NCBI GenBank assembly: GCA_039933215.1
Contig: JBDTOO010000007.1
Coordinates: 1 to 64,000, forward strand
Direction of reading: 5' to 3'
DNA length: 64,000 bases
Origin: JALYUA01 sp039933215
Lineage (GTDB): Bacteria; Acidobacteriota; Thermoanaerobaculia; UBA5066; Gp7-AA6
Positions 44,360-53,218 of the stretch are shown here, one piece after another (position 1 is the stretch's first letter; each line of letters begins with the position of its first letter). A model generated the notes under the pieces. The model did not search any database. It was not told the DNA's origin and saw only the letters and a program-made list of their open reading frames with translations. The position numbers and the translations under genes are program-made.

Positions 44360-45451
44360 TCAACCCGGATCGGAAGCGCCGATCGCTCCCGATTGCACGG
44401 CGACTCCCTTCGACTGCACGAGCACGGAGAGCTCGTCGCCCATGCCCTCCGGATCGACGAGTCGGTACGCGCGCCATCGCTCCGCGTCGCCCGAGGCGAA
44501 GTCGAAGAGACCCGACTCGATCAGGAACCGCCCCTGTCGCGTGACGCCTTCGGTCGTGAGGCCCTCGGCCTCTCCCGCTTCGATCAGGAGATCCCAGTGG
44601 ACGTGCGCCGTGAGATCGACCTGCCCGGGCCGCGACAGCGGATCGCCGCGCCTCAGCCCGGCGAAGTGCACGGCGAGCGTCCCGTGCCGCCGCGCGGTCG
44701 AATGGTAGAGAACGGCGGAGCGGTGACCGTAGTCGAGCGCGACCAGCCATCCGCGCGCGACCGCCCGGGCGAGCGTGCGGTGCAGGGGCGCGGCCCCGAA
44801 GGAGATCTCCGCGACCTGTCCGGGCTCCAGCACGACCCCGTAGCGCTCGAGGTGCTCCCGGTAGGCGTCGGGCGCGGGAGCCAGCTTCCACACGAACGCG
44901 TCGCCCTCGAAGTCGACGCGGAGCTCCTGGAGGCCCCGCCCCGAACCCGTGACGCGAACGACCGGGAGCGCGTCGTAGAGCTCGTTGGAAAAGATCCAGC
45001 CGTTGACCGTGTGCTCGGCGATCTCGTTGGCGGACTCGAGGGCGCGCACCGGCCGCCCGAACGGGCGCTTCGAGAGGGAGTCCCGGGCCGCCGCGCTGCG
45101 CTCGATGGCGGTCAGGTTCGTGCGGGCGAAGACTTCCGGCGACTGGTCCGCGAGCGCGGCCGCGAAGTCCTCCAGGAACCGGCCCTCCCCCGCTCCGACG
45201 TCCACGAAGTCGACGTCCCCCTCGAAGTCCTCGACGTCCCGGGCGAAACGGCGGGCGAGGGCCTTGGCGAAAGTCGGCGAGACGTAGGGCGAGGTGACGA
45301 AGTCGCCCCGCTCGCCGATCGACGCCCCGCGGGCGTAGTACCCCTCCTGCGGGTCGTAGAGAGACGCCGCCATGAAGTCCCGGAAGGAGATAGGCCCCTC
45401 CCGGGCAATGCGTTCGCGCAAGCGGTCATTGAGTGTCAAGGAAGAGACCAT
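44360..45451 (-). CDS. MidA/NDUFAF7-like SAM-dependent methyltransferase
   Basis: A 363-residue DUF185/Methyltransf_28 protein. Motifs: GPISFRDFMAASLYDPQEGY (N-terminal), VDFVDVGAGEGRFLEDFAAA (SAM loop), WIFSNELYDALPVVRVTGSG, and ALDYGHRSAVLYHSTARRHG. In eukaryotes NDUFAF7 methylates an arginine of the NuoD homologue NDUFS2 and is needed for complex I assembly. Here the gene directly precedes nuoA, so the same link is likely in this bacterium. The ATG at 45451 overlaps a perfect TATAAT; the longer ORF is an antisense shadow. Confidence 0.9.
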   Translation of the reverse strand: MVSSLTLNDRLRERIAREGPISFRDFMAASLYDPQEGYYARGASIGERGDFVTSPYVSPTFAKALARRFARDVEDFEGDVDFVDVGAGEGRFLEDFAAALADQSPEVFARTNLTAIERSAAARDSLSKRPFGRPVRALESANEIAEHTVNGWIFSNELYDALPVVRVTGSGRGLQELRVDFEGDAFVWKLAPAPDAYREHLERYGVVLEPGQVAEISFGAAPLHRTLARAVARGWLVALDYGHRSAVLYHSTARRHGTLAVHFAGLRRGDPLSRPGQVDLTAHVHWDLLIEAGEAEGLTTEGVTRQGRFLIESGLFDFASGDAERWRAYRLVDPEGMGDELSVLVQSKGVAVQSGAIGASDPG

Positions 45452-45599
45452 TATATTTTCCGGCCGGTGCAAAGACCCGCCATTCCGCGGGACCCGGCTC
45501 CGGGCGGAGCGGCCGGCCGGTGCAACCCGTTGAGCCCGTTGGGGGGGTCCGTCGATTGCGGCTGCGTCCACGGGCTCTCTTGGGATAGCCTTGCGCCGC

Positions 45600-46838
45600 A
45601 TGCGGGTCCTCCTGAAGCCGGCGCTCGCGGTCCTGATCGCCGCGGCCGCCATCCGGACAGCGGGCTGCGGGCCCCGGAGAGTCGTCGCCCACGTCGTCCC
45701 TTCGGCCTCCGCGCCGGCCGCCGATCGGGCGCCCGCGCCGACCGCGACGCGCCGGGAGCGCTCCCGCACGCCCGTCCCGCCCGCGGCGACCCCCGTTCCC
45801 GCGGTGACGGCGACGACGGCGCCGGCCAACCCCACGCCGACCCCGACGGCCCCGGGGGAGGCCGCCTCCGACGTACCGCGCGTCACGGTCACCGCGGCGC
45901 CCCCCACACGGACGCCGTCTCCGGCGTGGACCCCGATCCCGACGCCGCCCGCAGCGCCCCGGCGCGCGACCGCCGCCGCGGTCACCGCCCGACCCGCCCC
46001 GGTCGCGACGGCCGCGACTCCGGTTCCGGCGGCGCCCGTGACCTCCGACATGCCGCGCGCGACGGTGACCGCCGAGCCGCCGACGCGGACTCCTTCCCCG
46101 GCGTGGACGGCGCTGCCCACTCCCTCGATCGTTCCGCGCCGCGCCACCGCCGCGGCCGCCGCGGCGTCGACGCCGATTCCGACCGGGACACCCGCAGCGC
46201 GTCGGACGCCGCCGCGCGCGACGGCGACACGCGTGCCGGCGACGGCCGCCCCCGCGACGCCGGCCCCGACCGCTCCGCCTCCCCCTACGGCCCCGACCGT
46301 CCCGGCCGCGCGCGCGCCGGAAGCGGCCGCCACCGTAGTTCCCCCGCGCCCGAAGGCGCCGGCCGCCGTGCCGCCTCCGCCTCCATGGACGACGCCGACC
46401 GCCGCACCGAACCTCCTGACGCCCGCGCCCGCCGCGCCGGCGCCGACCGCGGCACCCGCGGGAGTCTCCGGTCCCATCGCGGGTGACTGGCTCTTCCGCG
46501 CCCACCCCGGCGAGAACCGCGCCATCGGCGGCGCGCTGCGATTCGCCGTCGAAGGCGGCCGCCTCGTCGGAACCTACATCGCGCCGAACGGCAAGACCGC
46601 TCCGCTCTCGGACGTCGCGCGCGACGGCGACCGGATCTCGTTCGCGATCCCGGGCCAGCTCGGCAGCTGGAAACTGACGGGCGTCGTGTCCGGCGACCAC
46701 ATGAACGGCACGTTCGAGACCGTCTCGCGGGTCGTCCCCTGGGAGGCGACGCGCGCGAAGCCCGGAGAATCCGTCCCGGCCCCCGCCAACCCGGCCGCGC
46801 CCTCGGGCTCCCCCGCTCCCGCCCCCACCCCGCGCTGA
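45600..46838 (+). CDS. Low-complexity lipoprotein with C-terminal calycin-like domain
   Basis: A 412-residue protein. Lipoprotein signal: ALAVLIAAAAIRTAGC (lipobox TAGC at residue 23). Residues 30-290 are Ala/Pro/Thr-rich and contain two matching segments 59 residues apart (VPRVTVTAAPPTRTPSPAW at 92 and MPRATVTAEPPTRTPSPAW at 151). Residues 290-386 form a beta-barrel-like domain (GDWLFRAHPGENRAIGGALR; GRLVGTYIAPNGKTAPLSDV; GVVSGDHMNGTFETVSR; VVPWEATR) related to small calycin-like domains. The Pro/Thr tether would hold it away from the outer membrane. The ATG at 45600 fits the signal. Ligand unknown. Confidence 0.75.
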   Translation: MRVLLKPALAVLIAAAAIRTAGCGPRRVVAHVVPSASAPAADRAPAPTATRRERSRTPVPPAATPVPAVTATTAPANPTPTPTAPGEAASDVPRVTVTAAPPTRTPSPAWTPIPTPPAAPRRATAAAVTARPAPVATAATPVPAAPVTSDMPRATVTAEPPTRTPSPAWTALPTPSIVPRRATAAAAAASTPIPTGTPAARRTPPRATATRVPATAAPATPAPTAPPPPTAPTVPAARAPEAAATVVPPRPKAPAAVPPPPPWTTPTAAPNLLTPAPAAPAPTAAPAGVSGPIAGDWLFRAHPGENRAIGGALRFAVEGGRLVGTYIAPNGKTAPLSDVARDGDRISFAIPGQLGSWKLTGVVSGDHMNGTFETVSRVVPWEATRAKPGESVPAPANPAAPSGSPAPAPTPR

Positions 46839-46866
46839 GCGGAAGGGAATCCGCCGGGCGCTGTCC

Positions 46867-47598
46867 TCAGACCGCGGCGCGCTCCGGCTTCACCGCTTCC
46901 AGGAACAGGTTCAAACCGAAGTCCCTCAGGTCGAGGTAGCGCAGCTCCGGGTGCGGGGACTCGTTGTACCGGACCGCGCGCACGAGAAACCCCGTCTTCT
47001 CGAGGAGAGCGCGCAGGTGCTCCTCGTCGTAGACGAAGCGATGCTCGCCGTCCATGCGCAGGTGCATGTTGAGCGACTCGCAGGGTCCCTCCGCCGAGAG
47101 GTGCCGCGCACACCATCCGAGATGCCGGGGCTCCCTCCGATTGTAGAGACGGTCGACGAGCGCCCGCAGGTCCGGCGTCAGGACCCGCATGACGCCGCCC
47201 GGGCGCAGCGTCCGGATGCATTCGCGCAGGATGGCGGTCCCGCCCGACAGATCGACGTGCTCGAGCAGATCCTCGGAATGGATGAACGCGAGCGAATCAT
47301 CGGGGAACGGAAGACCGCCCGGCGCATCCACCAGGAGATCGACCGCCGGCCCGAGAAGGATATCGGCGTTGTACCAACCCTCGAGGCGGTGGTCGCCGCA
47401 GCCGAGGTGCAGGCGCGGCGACGCGAAGACCGCGGACGCCTCGCGCACCGCGAGCGCGCGGGCCTGCGCGAGCGTCCGGAGGTACTCGAGGATGACCGCG
47501 TCGTCTTTCTCGTGGTCGTAATAGGCGTCCTGCAGAGTCCGCAGCCGCCGCTCGATGACGGCGAGCTCCGAGGCGCCGTGCGTTCCCCGGGAAGACAA
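46867..47598 (-). CDS. SAM-dependent methyltransferase
   Basis: A 243-residue class I methyltransferase. SAM-binding LHLGCGDHRLEGWYNADI (about 63-80) and the acidic-loop region LPFPDDSLAFIHSEDLLEHV (about 95-114) match the COG4627 type. A helical N-terminus (1-55) precedes. The TTG start is 8 nt after the radical SAM stop. This pairing suggests joint modification of one substrate. Such methyltransferases are common in surface-glycan loci, but the target here is unknown. Confidence 0.82.
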   Translation of the reverse strand: MSSRGTHGASELAVIERRLRTLQDAYYDHEKDDAVILEYLRTLAQARALAVREASAVFASPRLHLGCGDHRLEGWYNADILLGPAVDLLVDAPGGLPFPDDSLAFIHSEDLLEHVDLSGGTAILRECIRTLRPGGVMRVLTPDLRALVDRLYNRREPRHLGWCARHLSAEGPCESLNMHLRMDGEHRFVYDEEHLRALLEKTGFLVRAVRYNESPHPELRYLDLRDFGLNLFLEAVKPERAAV

Positions 47599-47605
47599 CT
47601 CGGCG

Positions 47606-48724
47606 TCAGCCGCTGATTGCGAACTCGCAGCGCCGGCAGAGGAAATCGTCCGGAGCCTCTTCGACGCCGTAGGTCCAACGGCGCAGGCGGGCCATGGTGT
47701 CCCCGCCGAGGATCTCGGCCACCGTCTGGGTCTTCACGTTTCCGATGGTCAGCTTTTCGTAATAGTCCTGGCAGCAGAGCACCGCCGTTCCGGTGGCCGT
47801 GATGTGCAGGTGCTCGAACGGCCGCGAGCCCAGCAGCTCGCAGCCTCGCAGCTTTTTGATGGGGGGCGGTTCGACGACGTACGTCCCGCTGTCGGGCCGG
47901 CTCCGGATCTTGAACTTCTTGACCACCCAGCCGCTGCCCTCATAGCGCGCCCGGATCTCCTCGAGGTCGCGGAGGTGCTCCTCGTCCTCTTCACCGAGGC
48001 AGACGATCGCCGTCTCTTCCGCGATCTCCCGCGCCCGAATGGCGTCGAGGTTCGCGAGCACGCGGGCGAGGTCCCGCGTTCCGTGAAGCTTCTCGTAGCG
48101 CTCGGGACGCAGGGTCGGCAGGTTGACTCCGATGTACCGGAACCTGCCGAGGCTCTCGAAAAGGTCGCAGCGCTCGGGAGTGAGCCCGGACCCGTTGGTC
48201 AGGATGCTCACGGGCAGCCCGTGCCGGAAGAGGTAGCGGACCCGATCCTCGAAGAGGGGATCGAAGCTCGGCTCGTTGTAGTTGGAGAGAAAGACCACGA
48301 CGTTCTTGCCGCCAATGGCGACGACCTGGTCGACCAGGCTCTCGAAGAGCTCCTGGCTCATGACCTCGCGGTCGCGCGGGGCGATCGAGACCGGGCAGAA
48401 CGGGCACCGGTGGTTGCACACCGTGCATGTCTCGAGCGAGACGTAGAGCAGATGGGACCGCCGGGACTCCTTCTCGACGTCGTCGATTAAGAAGCGGGCG
48501 GTGCGCAGATGAGCGAGGAGCGCGGGGTCGACACCCTCGGGCAATCCCTGACCGATGCGCGAAAGAGCCCGAAACGCGTCGCCGTCCTTGGGGATCTCCT
48601 CCCCGCTCAAGGGGTTGTAGAGAGCGGTGCCCCGGTCGTGGAGGAACGGGGACACGGCCTCGGGCTCGTCGATGGCCGTGGCCGTCGACGGGGATTGTCC
48701 GGACCATTTGCTCGACTCGCTCAT
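47606..48724 (-). CDS. Radical SAM/SPASM-like protein
   Basis: A 372-residue protein with the radical SAM motif CTVCNHRCPFCP (CxxxCxxC, about 98-109) and core barrel strands (NVVVFLSNYNEPSFDPLFED; RYIGVNLPTLRPERYEKLHG). The C-terminus has further Cys (RGCELLG, VLCCQDYY, CRRCEF), consistent with a SPASM auxiliary-cluster region. An N-terminal 90-residue helical domain precedes the core. A TAGAAT box lies 21 nt before the ATG. It is co-transcribed with the downstream methyltransferase. Reaction unknown. Confidence 0.85.
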   Translation of the reverse strand: MSESSKWSGQSPSTATAIDEPEAVSPFLHDRGTALYNPLSGEEIPKDGDAFRALSRIGQGLPEGVDPALLAHLRTARFLIDDVEKESRRSHLLYVSLETCTVCNHRCPFCPVSIAPRDREVMSQELFESLVDQVVAIGGKNVVVFLSNYNEPSFDPLFEDRVRYLFRHGLPVSILTNGSGLTPERCDLFESLGRFRYIGVNLPTLRPERYEKLHGTRDLARVLANLDAIRAREIAEETAIVCLGEEDEEHLRDLEEIRARYEGSGWVVKKFKIRSRPDSGTYVVEPPPIKKLRGCELLGSRPFEHLHITATGTAVLCCQDYYEKLTIGNVKTQTVAEILGGDTMARLRRWTYGVEEAPDDFLCRRCEFAISG

Positions 48725-49148
48725 CGGATGACTGCCTCACGCCTCATTCTACAGGGGTTCCGGTTCCGGAGCCGGCCTCTGCAATTCACGATCCGACGCC
48801 CCGGTACGACCGCGAACGGCCGGGAGGGAACGGGCCGCCCCGTAGGTCCCGGGTCCTCGCCCTATCCCTCTTTCTCCGTGCCTGCCTGCCGTATCGAGAT
48901 CCGGGCACGGAGAATTCCCTCGACGCCCGGGCGATTTCTCCCGATCGCGCGCCGGATCTCCCAATTTCGATCCGAGCGAGCCGGATGCCGGAGGGCTCGA
49001 AACTCCCGCCCGGTGCCCGTCCGCAGCCGGTCGTCTTCCCGTACATGTATCAAACGAGGTTCGCACCGGTGACGATGTTACGGAGAACCACGTCCTGGCG
49101 TCCAACCCCGTCAAAGTCCCCGACGTGGCGACGCGGGAGAGCGAAGAG
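48725..49148. other. 424-bp intergenic region, no supported gene
   Basis: It separates the malic enzyme gene (ending at 49149) from the radical SAM gene (starting at 48724). Minus-strand frames of about 60-120 codons show no recognisable domain and an Arg/Pro-rich composition typical of chance ORFs here. A 9-bp inverted repeat (CTCCGTGCC at 48874-48882, GGCACGGAG at 48904-48912) and a TAGAAT box (48751-48746) are the only structures seen. Confidence 0.6.
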
Positions 49149-51431
49149 TCAGCTCGTCGTCTTGGCCCGCTTCGCTTCCTCTCGCTCCTGCGCGTCGACG
49201 ACGGCGATCGCCGCCATGTTGACGATGTCGGCGACCTCGACTCCGCGCTGGAGCACGTGGACCGGCTTCGCCATGCCTAGGAGGATCGGTCCGATCGCCT
49301 CGGCTCCTGCCAGGCGCCAGACGAGCTTGTAGGCCGCGTTGGCCGATTGAAGGTCCGGGAAGATGAGCACGTTCGGGCGCCGGACCGTGGACCAGGGGTA
49401 GTCGGCATCGAGAAGCTCCGGCACCACGGCCGTGTCCGCCTGCATCTCGCCGTCGATGTGGATGTCCGGGCGCGAGCGCTTGACGATGTCGACCGCGCGT
49501 TTCACCTTTAGCGCCTTTTCGTGGGTGTTCGAGCCGAAGTTCGAGAACGCGATCATCGCGATCCGCGGCTCGATGTCGAACCGCCGGACCGAGTCCGCGG
49601 TCAGCGTCGCGATCTCCGCGAGCTCCTCGGCCGTCGGGTCGATGTTCACGGTGGTGTCTGCGAAGAAGAAGCTCCTGTCCTTCAGGATCAGGATGTAGAG
49701 GCCCGACACCCGCCGCACGCCGGGCGCCGTCCCCACGATCTGGAGCGCCGGGCGGATGGTGTCCGAGTAGTACTGGGTCAGGCCGGAGATGACGCCGTCG
49801 GCCTCTCCGGCGTCGAGCATCAGGGGGCCGAAGTAGTTGCGCACGCGCGCGAGCTTCGCGGCGTCTTCGTGCGTCACGCCCGAACGGCGGCGCAGCTCCT
49901 CGAGGCGCTTCGCGTAAGCGGGCAGCCGGTCCGACGTCTCCGTGTGGATGAAGTCGATCTTGTCCATCGGGAGCTGGAACTCGCGCGCCTGCTCCAGGAT
50001 GCGCGTCTCCCGCGCGAGGAGGATCGGGCGGCAGATCCCCTCCTCCGCCAGGATCTTCGCGGCGCGCAGCACCTTGGGATGCTCCCCCTCCGGGAACACG
50101 ATGCGCTTGGGCGCGCGGCGCGCCTTCTGGATCACGATGTTCATGACCTCGCGGGAGCGCGAGATCATCGCCTCGAGCCGGCGGAGGTACGCCTCCATGT
50201 CGCGGATCGGCTTGCGCGCGACGCCGGACGCCATGGCCGCCTCGGCCACCGCCGGCGCGACCCAGAGCAGCACGCGGTGGTCGAAGGGCTTGGGGATCAG
50301 GTACTCGCGGCCGAAGCGGAAGCTCTGCCCGCCGTACGCCTTGGAGACCGAGTCGGGCACGTCCATCTTGGCGAGCGCCGCGAGCGCCTGCGACGCCGCC
50401 ATCTTCATCGCCTCGTTGATCTCGGTGGCGGCCACGTCGAGCGCGCCGCGGAAGATGAAGGGGAAGCCGAGGACGTTGTTGACCTGGTTCGGGTAGTCGG
50501 TGCGGCCCGTCGCCATGATCACGTCCGGCCGCGCGGCGCGCGCCTCCTCGGGCGTGATCTCCGGGTCCGGGTTCGCGAGCGCGAAGACGATCGGATCGCG
50601 CGCCATGCCCTTCAGCATTTCGCCAGTCACGATGCCCTTCGTCGAGAGCCCGACGAACACGTCCGCGCCCTGCAGGGCGTCCACCAGGGTGCGCTCCTCC
50701 GTCTCGACGGCGAACTGCGCCTTGTAGGGGTTCATGTCGGCGGCACGGCCCTTGTGGATCACGCCGGACCTGTCGACGAGGCGCAAGTTTTCGGGCTTCA
50801 CGCCGTAGGAGAGGTAGAGCTTCGCGCAGGCGATCGCGGACGCGCCGGCGCCGACGAAGACGACCTTGACGTCCCCGATCTTCTTGCCCGCGATCTCGAG
50901 CGCGTTCAAGAGGGCCGCCGCGGAGATGATCGCCGTGCCGTGCTGGTCGTCGTGGAACACGGGGATCTTCAGGCGCCGCCGCAGCTCCTCCTCGATCTCG
51001 AAGCACTCCGGCGAGCGGATGTCCTCGAGGTTGATGCCGCCGAACGTCGGAGCCAGCCGCGCTACGGTGTCGACGAAGGCCTTCGGGTCGAGCTCGTCGA
51101 TCTCGATGTCGAACACGTCGATGTCGGCGAACCGCTTGAAGAGAATCCCCTTCCCCTCCATGACGGGCTTCGACGCGAGGGCGCCGATGTTGCCGAGGCC
51201 GAGCACCGCCGTGCCGTTGGAGATGACGCCTACGAGGTTGCCCTTGGCCGTGTACTCGTAGGCCTTCTCCGGATCCTTCTCGATCTCGAGGCACGGGACG
51301 GCGACGCCGGGGCTGTAGGCGAGGGAGAGGTCCTCCTGCGTGCGGCACGCCTTCGTGGGAACGACCTCGATCTTCCCCTTGCGGCCGCGCGAGTGGTATT
51401 CGAGCGCCTCTTCCGGGGTGATCTTCCTCAT
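49149..51431 (-). CDS. maeB: NADP-type malic enzyme with phosphotransacetylase-like C-domain
   Basis: A 760-residue bifunctional-type enzyme. Residues 1-425: oxidative decarboxylation of malate to pyruvate. Motifs: SLAYSPGVAVPCLEIEKDPE, GILFKRFADIDVFDIEID, FHDDQHGTAIISAAALLNAL and VFVGAGASAIACAKLY (NAD(P) loop). Residues 430-760: a phosphate acetyltransferase-like domain (RIVFPEGEHPKVLRAAKIL; MIAFSNFGSNTHEKALKVKR), generally regulatory in this family. The ATG at 51431 overlaps the proS stop by 4 nt; longer in-frame ORFs are antisense to proS. Confidence 0.97.
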   Translation of the reverse strand: MRKITPEEALEYHSRGRKGKIEVVPTKACRTQEDLSLAYSPGVAVPCLEIEKDPEKAYEYTAKGNLVGVISNGTAVLGLGNIGALASKPVMEGKGILFKRFADIDVFDIEIDELDPKAFVDTVARLAPTFGGINLEDIRSPECFEIEEELRRRLKIPVFHDDQHGTAIISAAALLNALEIAGKKIGDVKVVFVGAGASAIACAKLYLSYGVKPENLRLVDRSGVIHKGRAADMNPYKAQFAVETEERTLVDALQGADVFVGLSTKGIVTGEMLKGMARDPIVFALANPDPEITPEEARAARPDVIMATGRTDYPNQVNNVLGFPFIFRGALDVAATEINEAMKMAASQALAALAKMDVPDSVSKAYGGQSFRFGREYLIPKPFDHRVLLWVAPAVAEAAMASGVARKPIRDMEAYLRRLEAMISRSREVMNIVIQKARRAPKRIVFPEGEHPKVLRAAKILAEEGICRPILLARETRILEQAREFQLPMDKIDFIHTETSDRLPAYAKRLEELRRRSGVTHEDAAKLARVRNYFGPLMLDAGEADGVISGLTQYYSDTIRPALQIVGTAPGVRRVSGLYILILKDRSFFFADTTVNIDPTAEELAEIATLTADSVRRFDIEPRIAMIAFSNFGSNTHEKALKVKRAVDIVKRSRPDIHIDGEMQADTAVVPELLDADYPWSTVRRPNVLIFPDLQSANAAYKLVWRLAGAEAIGPILLGMAKPVHVLQRGVEVADIVNMAAIAVVDAQEREEAKRAKTTS

Positions 51432-53155
51432 GACGCGGAGAGCTCCGCACGGACCGCGCGGACGGCCTCGATCGCACCGTCCTTCGGCACGGCGCGCGCC
51501 TTCTTGTCGCGGCGCGTCACGACCTCGACGTTGCCTTCCTTCAAGGCCCGGCCGCCCACGTTGACGCGGATCGGGAACCCGAGGAGGTCGGCGTCCTTGA
51601 ACTTGACCCCGGGACGCTCGTCGCGATCGTCGTAGAACACCTCGAAGCCCGCGGCGACGAGCGCCTCGTAGAGCGCGTCCGCCGCCTCCTTCGTCGCCGC
51701 GTCGGTCGGGTTCAACGAGACGACCTCCACCTCGAAGGGCGCGAGAGCGAGCGGCCAGACGATCCCGTCCGCGTCGTGGTGCTGCTCGATCGCCGAGGCC
51801 ATCGTGCGGCCGACCCCGATCCCGTAGGTCCCCATCACGGCGGGGCGGGGCTCCCCCTTCTCGTCGGTGAACTCGCACTTCAACGCCGCCGAGTACTTCG
51901 TGCCGAGCTTGAAGATATGGCCGACCTCGATGCCCCGGGCGATCTCGAGCGGCTGGCCGCAGCGGGGACAGGGGTCTCCCGGCCGGGCCTGCGCGAAGCT
52001 CGCCCACTCGGAGATATTGGCCTCCCGCTCGAGGGCGAAGCCGCGCACGTGGAAGTCGCGGCGGCCCGCTCCCGTGACGGCGTTGACCGCGCCGCGGACC
52101 GACTCGTCGCCGATCACCCGCACTCCCGCGGGGAGCCGGTGCGGGCCGACGAATCCGACGGGGCTGCCCGTGGCGGGCTCGACCTTCTCTTCGGGGGCGA
52201 GGGCCAGGTGCTCCACGCCGAGGGCGTTCTTCAGCGCCACCTCGTTCGCGTCGAGGTCTCCGCGCACGACCGCGACCACGAATCCCTTCTCGGTCTCGTA
52301 GACCAGGCACTTGATCATCCGCGAGGCTGTTATGCCGAGAAACTCGACGACGGAGTCGATCCCGCCGCGCCCGGGCGTCGAGACTTCCTCGACGCCGGAC
52401 AGCGTCTCGTCCTCCCAGGGCGCGGGCAGGGATCCCGTCCGGGCCTTCTCCAGGTTCGCGCCGTATCCGCAGGCCGCGCATCGGACGACGGCGTCCTCTC
52501 CCGTCTCGGCGAGCACCATGAACTCCTGGGAGTCGCTGCCCCCGATGGCCCCGGAGTCCGCCTCGACGACCGTGAAGTCGAGGCCGCACCGCTCGAAGAT
52601 CCGGCGGTAGGCGGCGTCCTGCGCGCGGTAGGAGCGGTCGAGCCCCTCCGCGTCCACGTCGAACGAGTACCCGTCGTACATGAGGAATTCGCGGCCGCGC
52701 ATCAGCCCGAACCGCGGCCGGATCTCGTCGCGGAATTTCGTGCGGATCTGATAGAGCGTGACGGGAAGCTGCCGGTAGGACGTGACACCCGAGCGCACGA
52801 GCGTCGTCACCGCCTCTTCGGCGGTCGGGGCGAGGCAGTACTCCCCCTTCTTGCGGTCCTGGAGGTGGAAAAGGATCCCGTCGGACGCGTAACGCTCCCA
52901 GCGGCCGCTCTCCTCCCACAGCTCGCGGGGCTGGAGGATGGGCAGCTCGACCTCGAGCCCGCCGGCGCGGTCGATCTCCTCGCGGACGATCGCCTCCGTC
53001 TTCCGATGGGCGCGGAGCCCCATGGGCGTGAGCGAATAGACGCCCGCCGCGACGCGCCGCATCATCCCCGCCCGCGTCAGGAGGACGTGGGAGACGGCGT
53101 CCGCGTCCGCCGGCACCTCGCGGACGGTCTGGAGAAAGTATCGGGACCAGCGCAT
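51428..53155 (-). CDS. proS: Prolyl-tRNA synthetase (bacterial type)
   Basis: A 575-residue class II synthetase. Motif 1/2 regions SLTPMGLRAHRKTEAIVREE and TLYQIRTKFRDEIRPRFGLM are clear. The YbaK-like editing insert (about 225-395) carries LGITASRMIKCLVYETEKGF. Motif 3 reads GTYGIGVGRTMASAIEQHHD, and the C-terminal anticodon domain holds VVSLNPTDAATKEAADALYE. It is coupled by ATGA to the malic enzyme gene, an unexplained pairing. The ATG lies 11 nt after TATCTT. Confidence 0.97.
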   Translation of the reverse strand: MRWSRYFLQTVREVPADADAVSHVLLTRAGMMRRVAAGVYSLTPMGLRAHRKTEAIVREEIDRAGGLEVELPILQPRELWEESGRWERYASDGILFHLQDRKKGEYCLAPTAEEAVTTLVRSGVTSYRQLPVTLYQIRTKFRDEIRPRFGLMRGREFLMYDGYSFDVDAEGLDRSYRAQDAAYRRIFERCGLDFTVVEADSGAIGGSDSQEFMVLAETGEDAVVRCAACGYGANLEKARTGSLPAPWEDETLSGVEEVSTPGRGGIDSVVEFLGITASRMIKCLVYETEKGFVVAVVRGDLDANEVALKNALGVEHLALAPEEKVEPATGSPVGFVGPHRLPAGVRVIGDESVRGAVNAVTGAGRRDFHVRGFALEREANISEWASFAQARPGDPCPRCGQPLEIARGIEVGHIFKLGTKYSAALKCEFTDEKGEPRPAVMGTYGIGVGRTMASAIEQHHDADGIVWPLALAPFEVEVVSLNPTDAATKEAADALYEALVAAGFEVFYDDRDERPGVKFKDADLLGFPIRVNVGGRALKEGNVEVVTRRDKKARAVPKDGAIEAVRAVRAELSAS

Positions 53156-53218
53156 GTTGGAACGGGAAGATAACAGCTCGCCGCGAAATGGGCGATCGGC
53201 CGGGGGGAGAGCCGGGCG

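Noticed and set aside
45591..46486. Further long ORFs over the Pro/Thr lipoprotein
   Set aside because: All frames stay open because of the low-complexity GC-rich repeats; only the plus frame with lipobox and calycin-like end makes sense.
48749..49114. 121-residue minus-strand ORF in the gap before the radical SAM gene
   Set aside because: No Shine-Dalgarno, no domain, composition unlike neighbouring proteins; conservation would be needed to keep it.
49149..52919. Malic enzyme with a 500-residue N-terminal addition
   Set aside because: The addition is an out-of-frame reading of proS; ATG 51431 overlaps the proS stop and starts the known domain.
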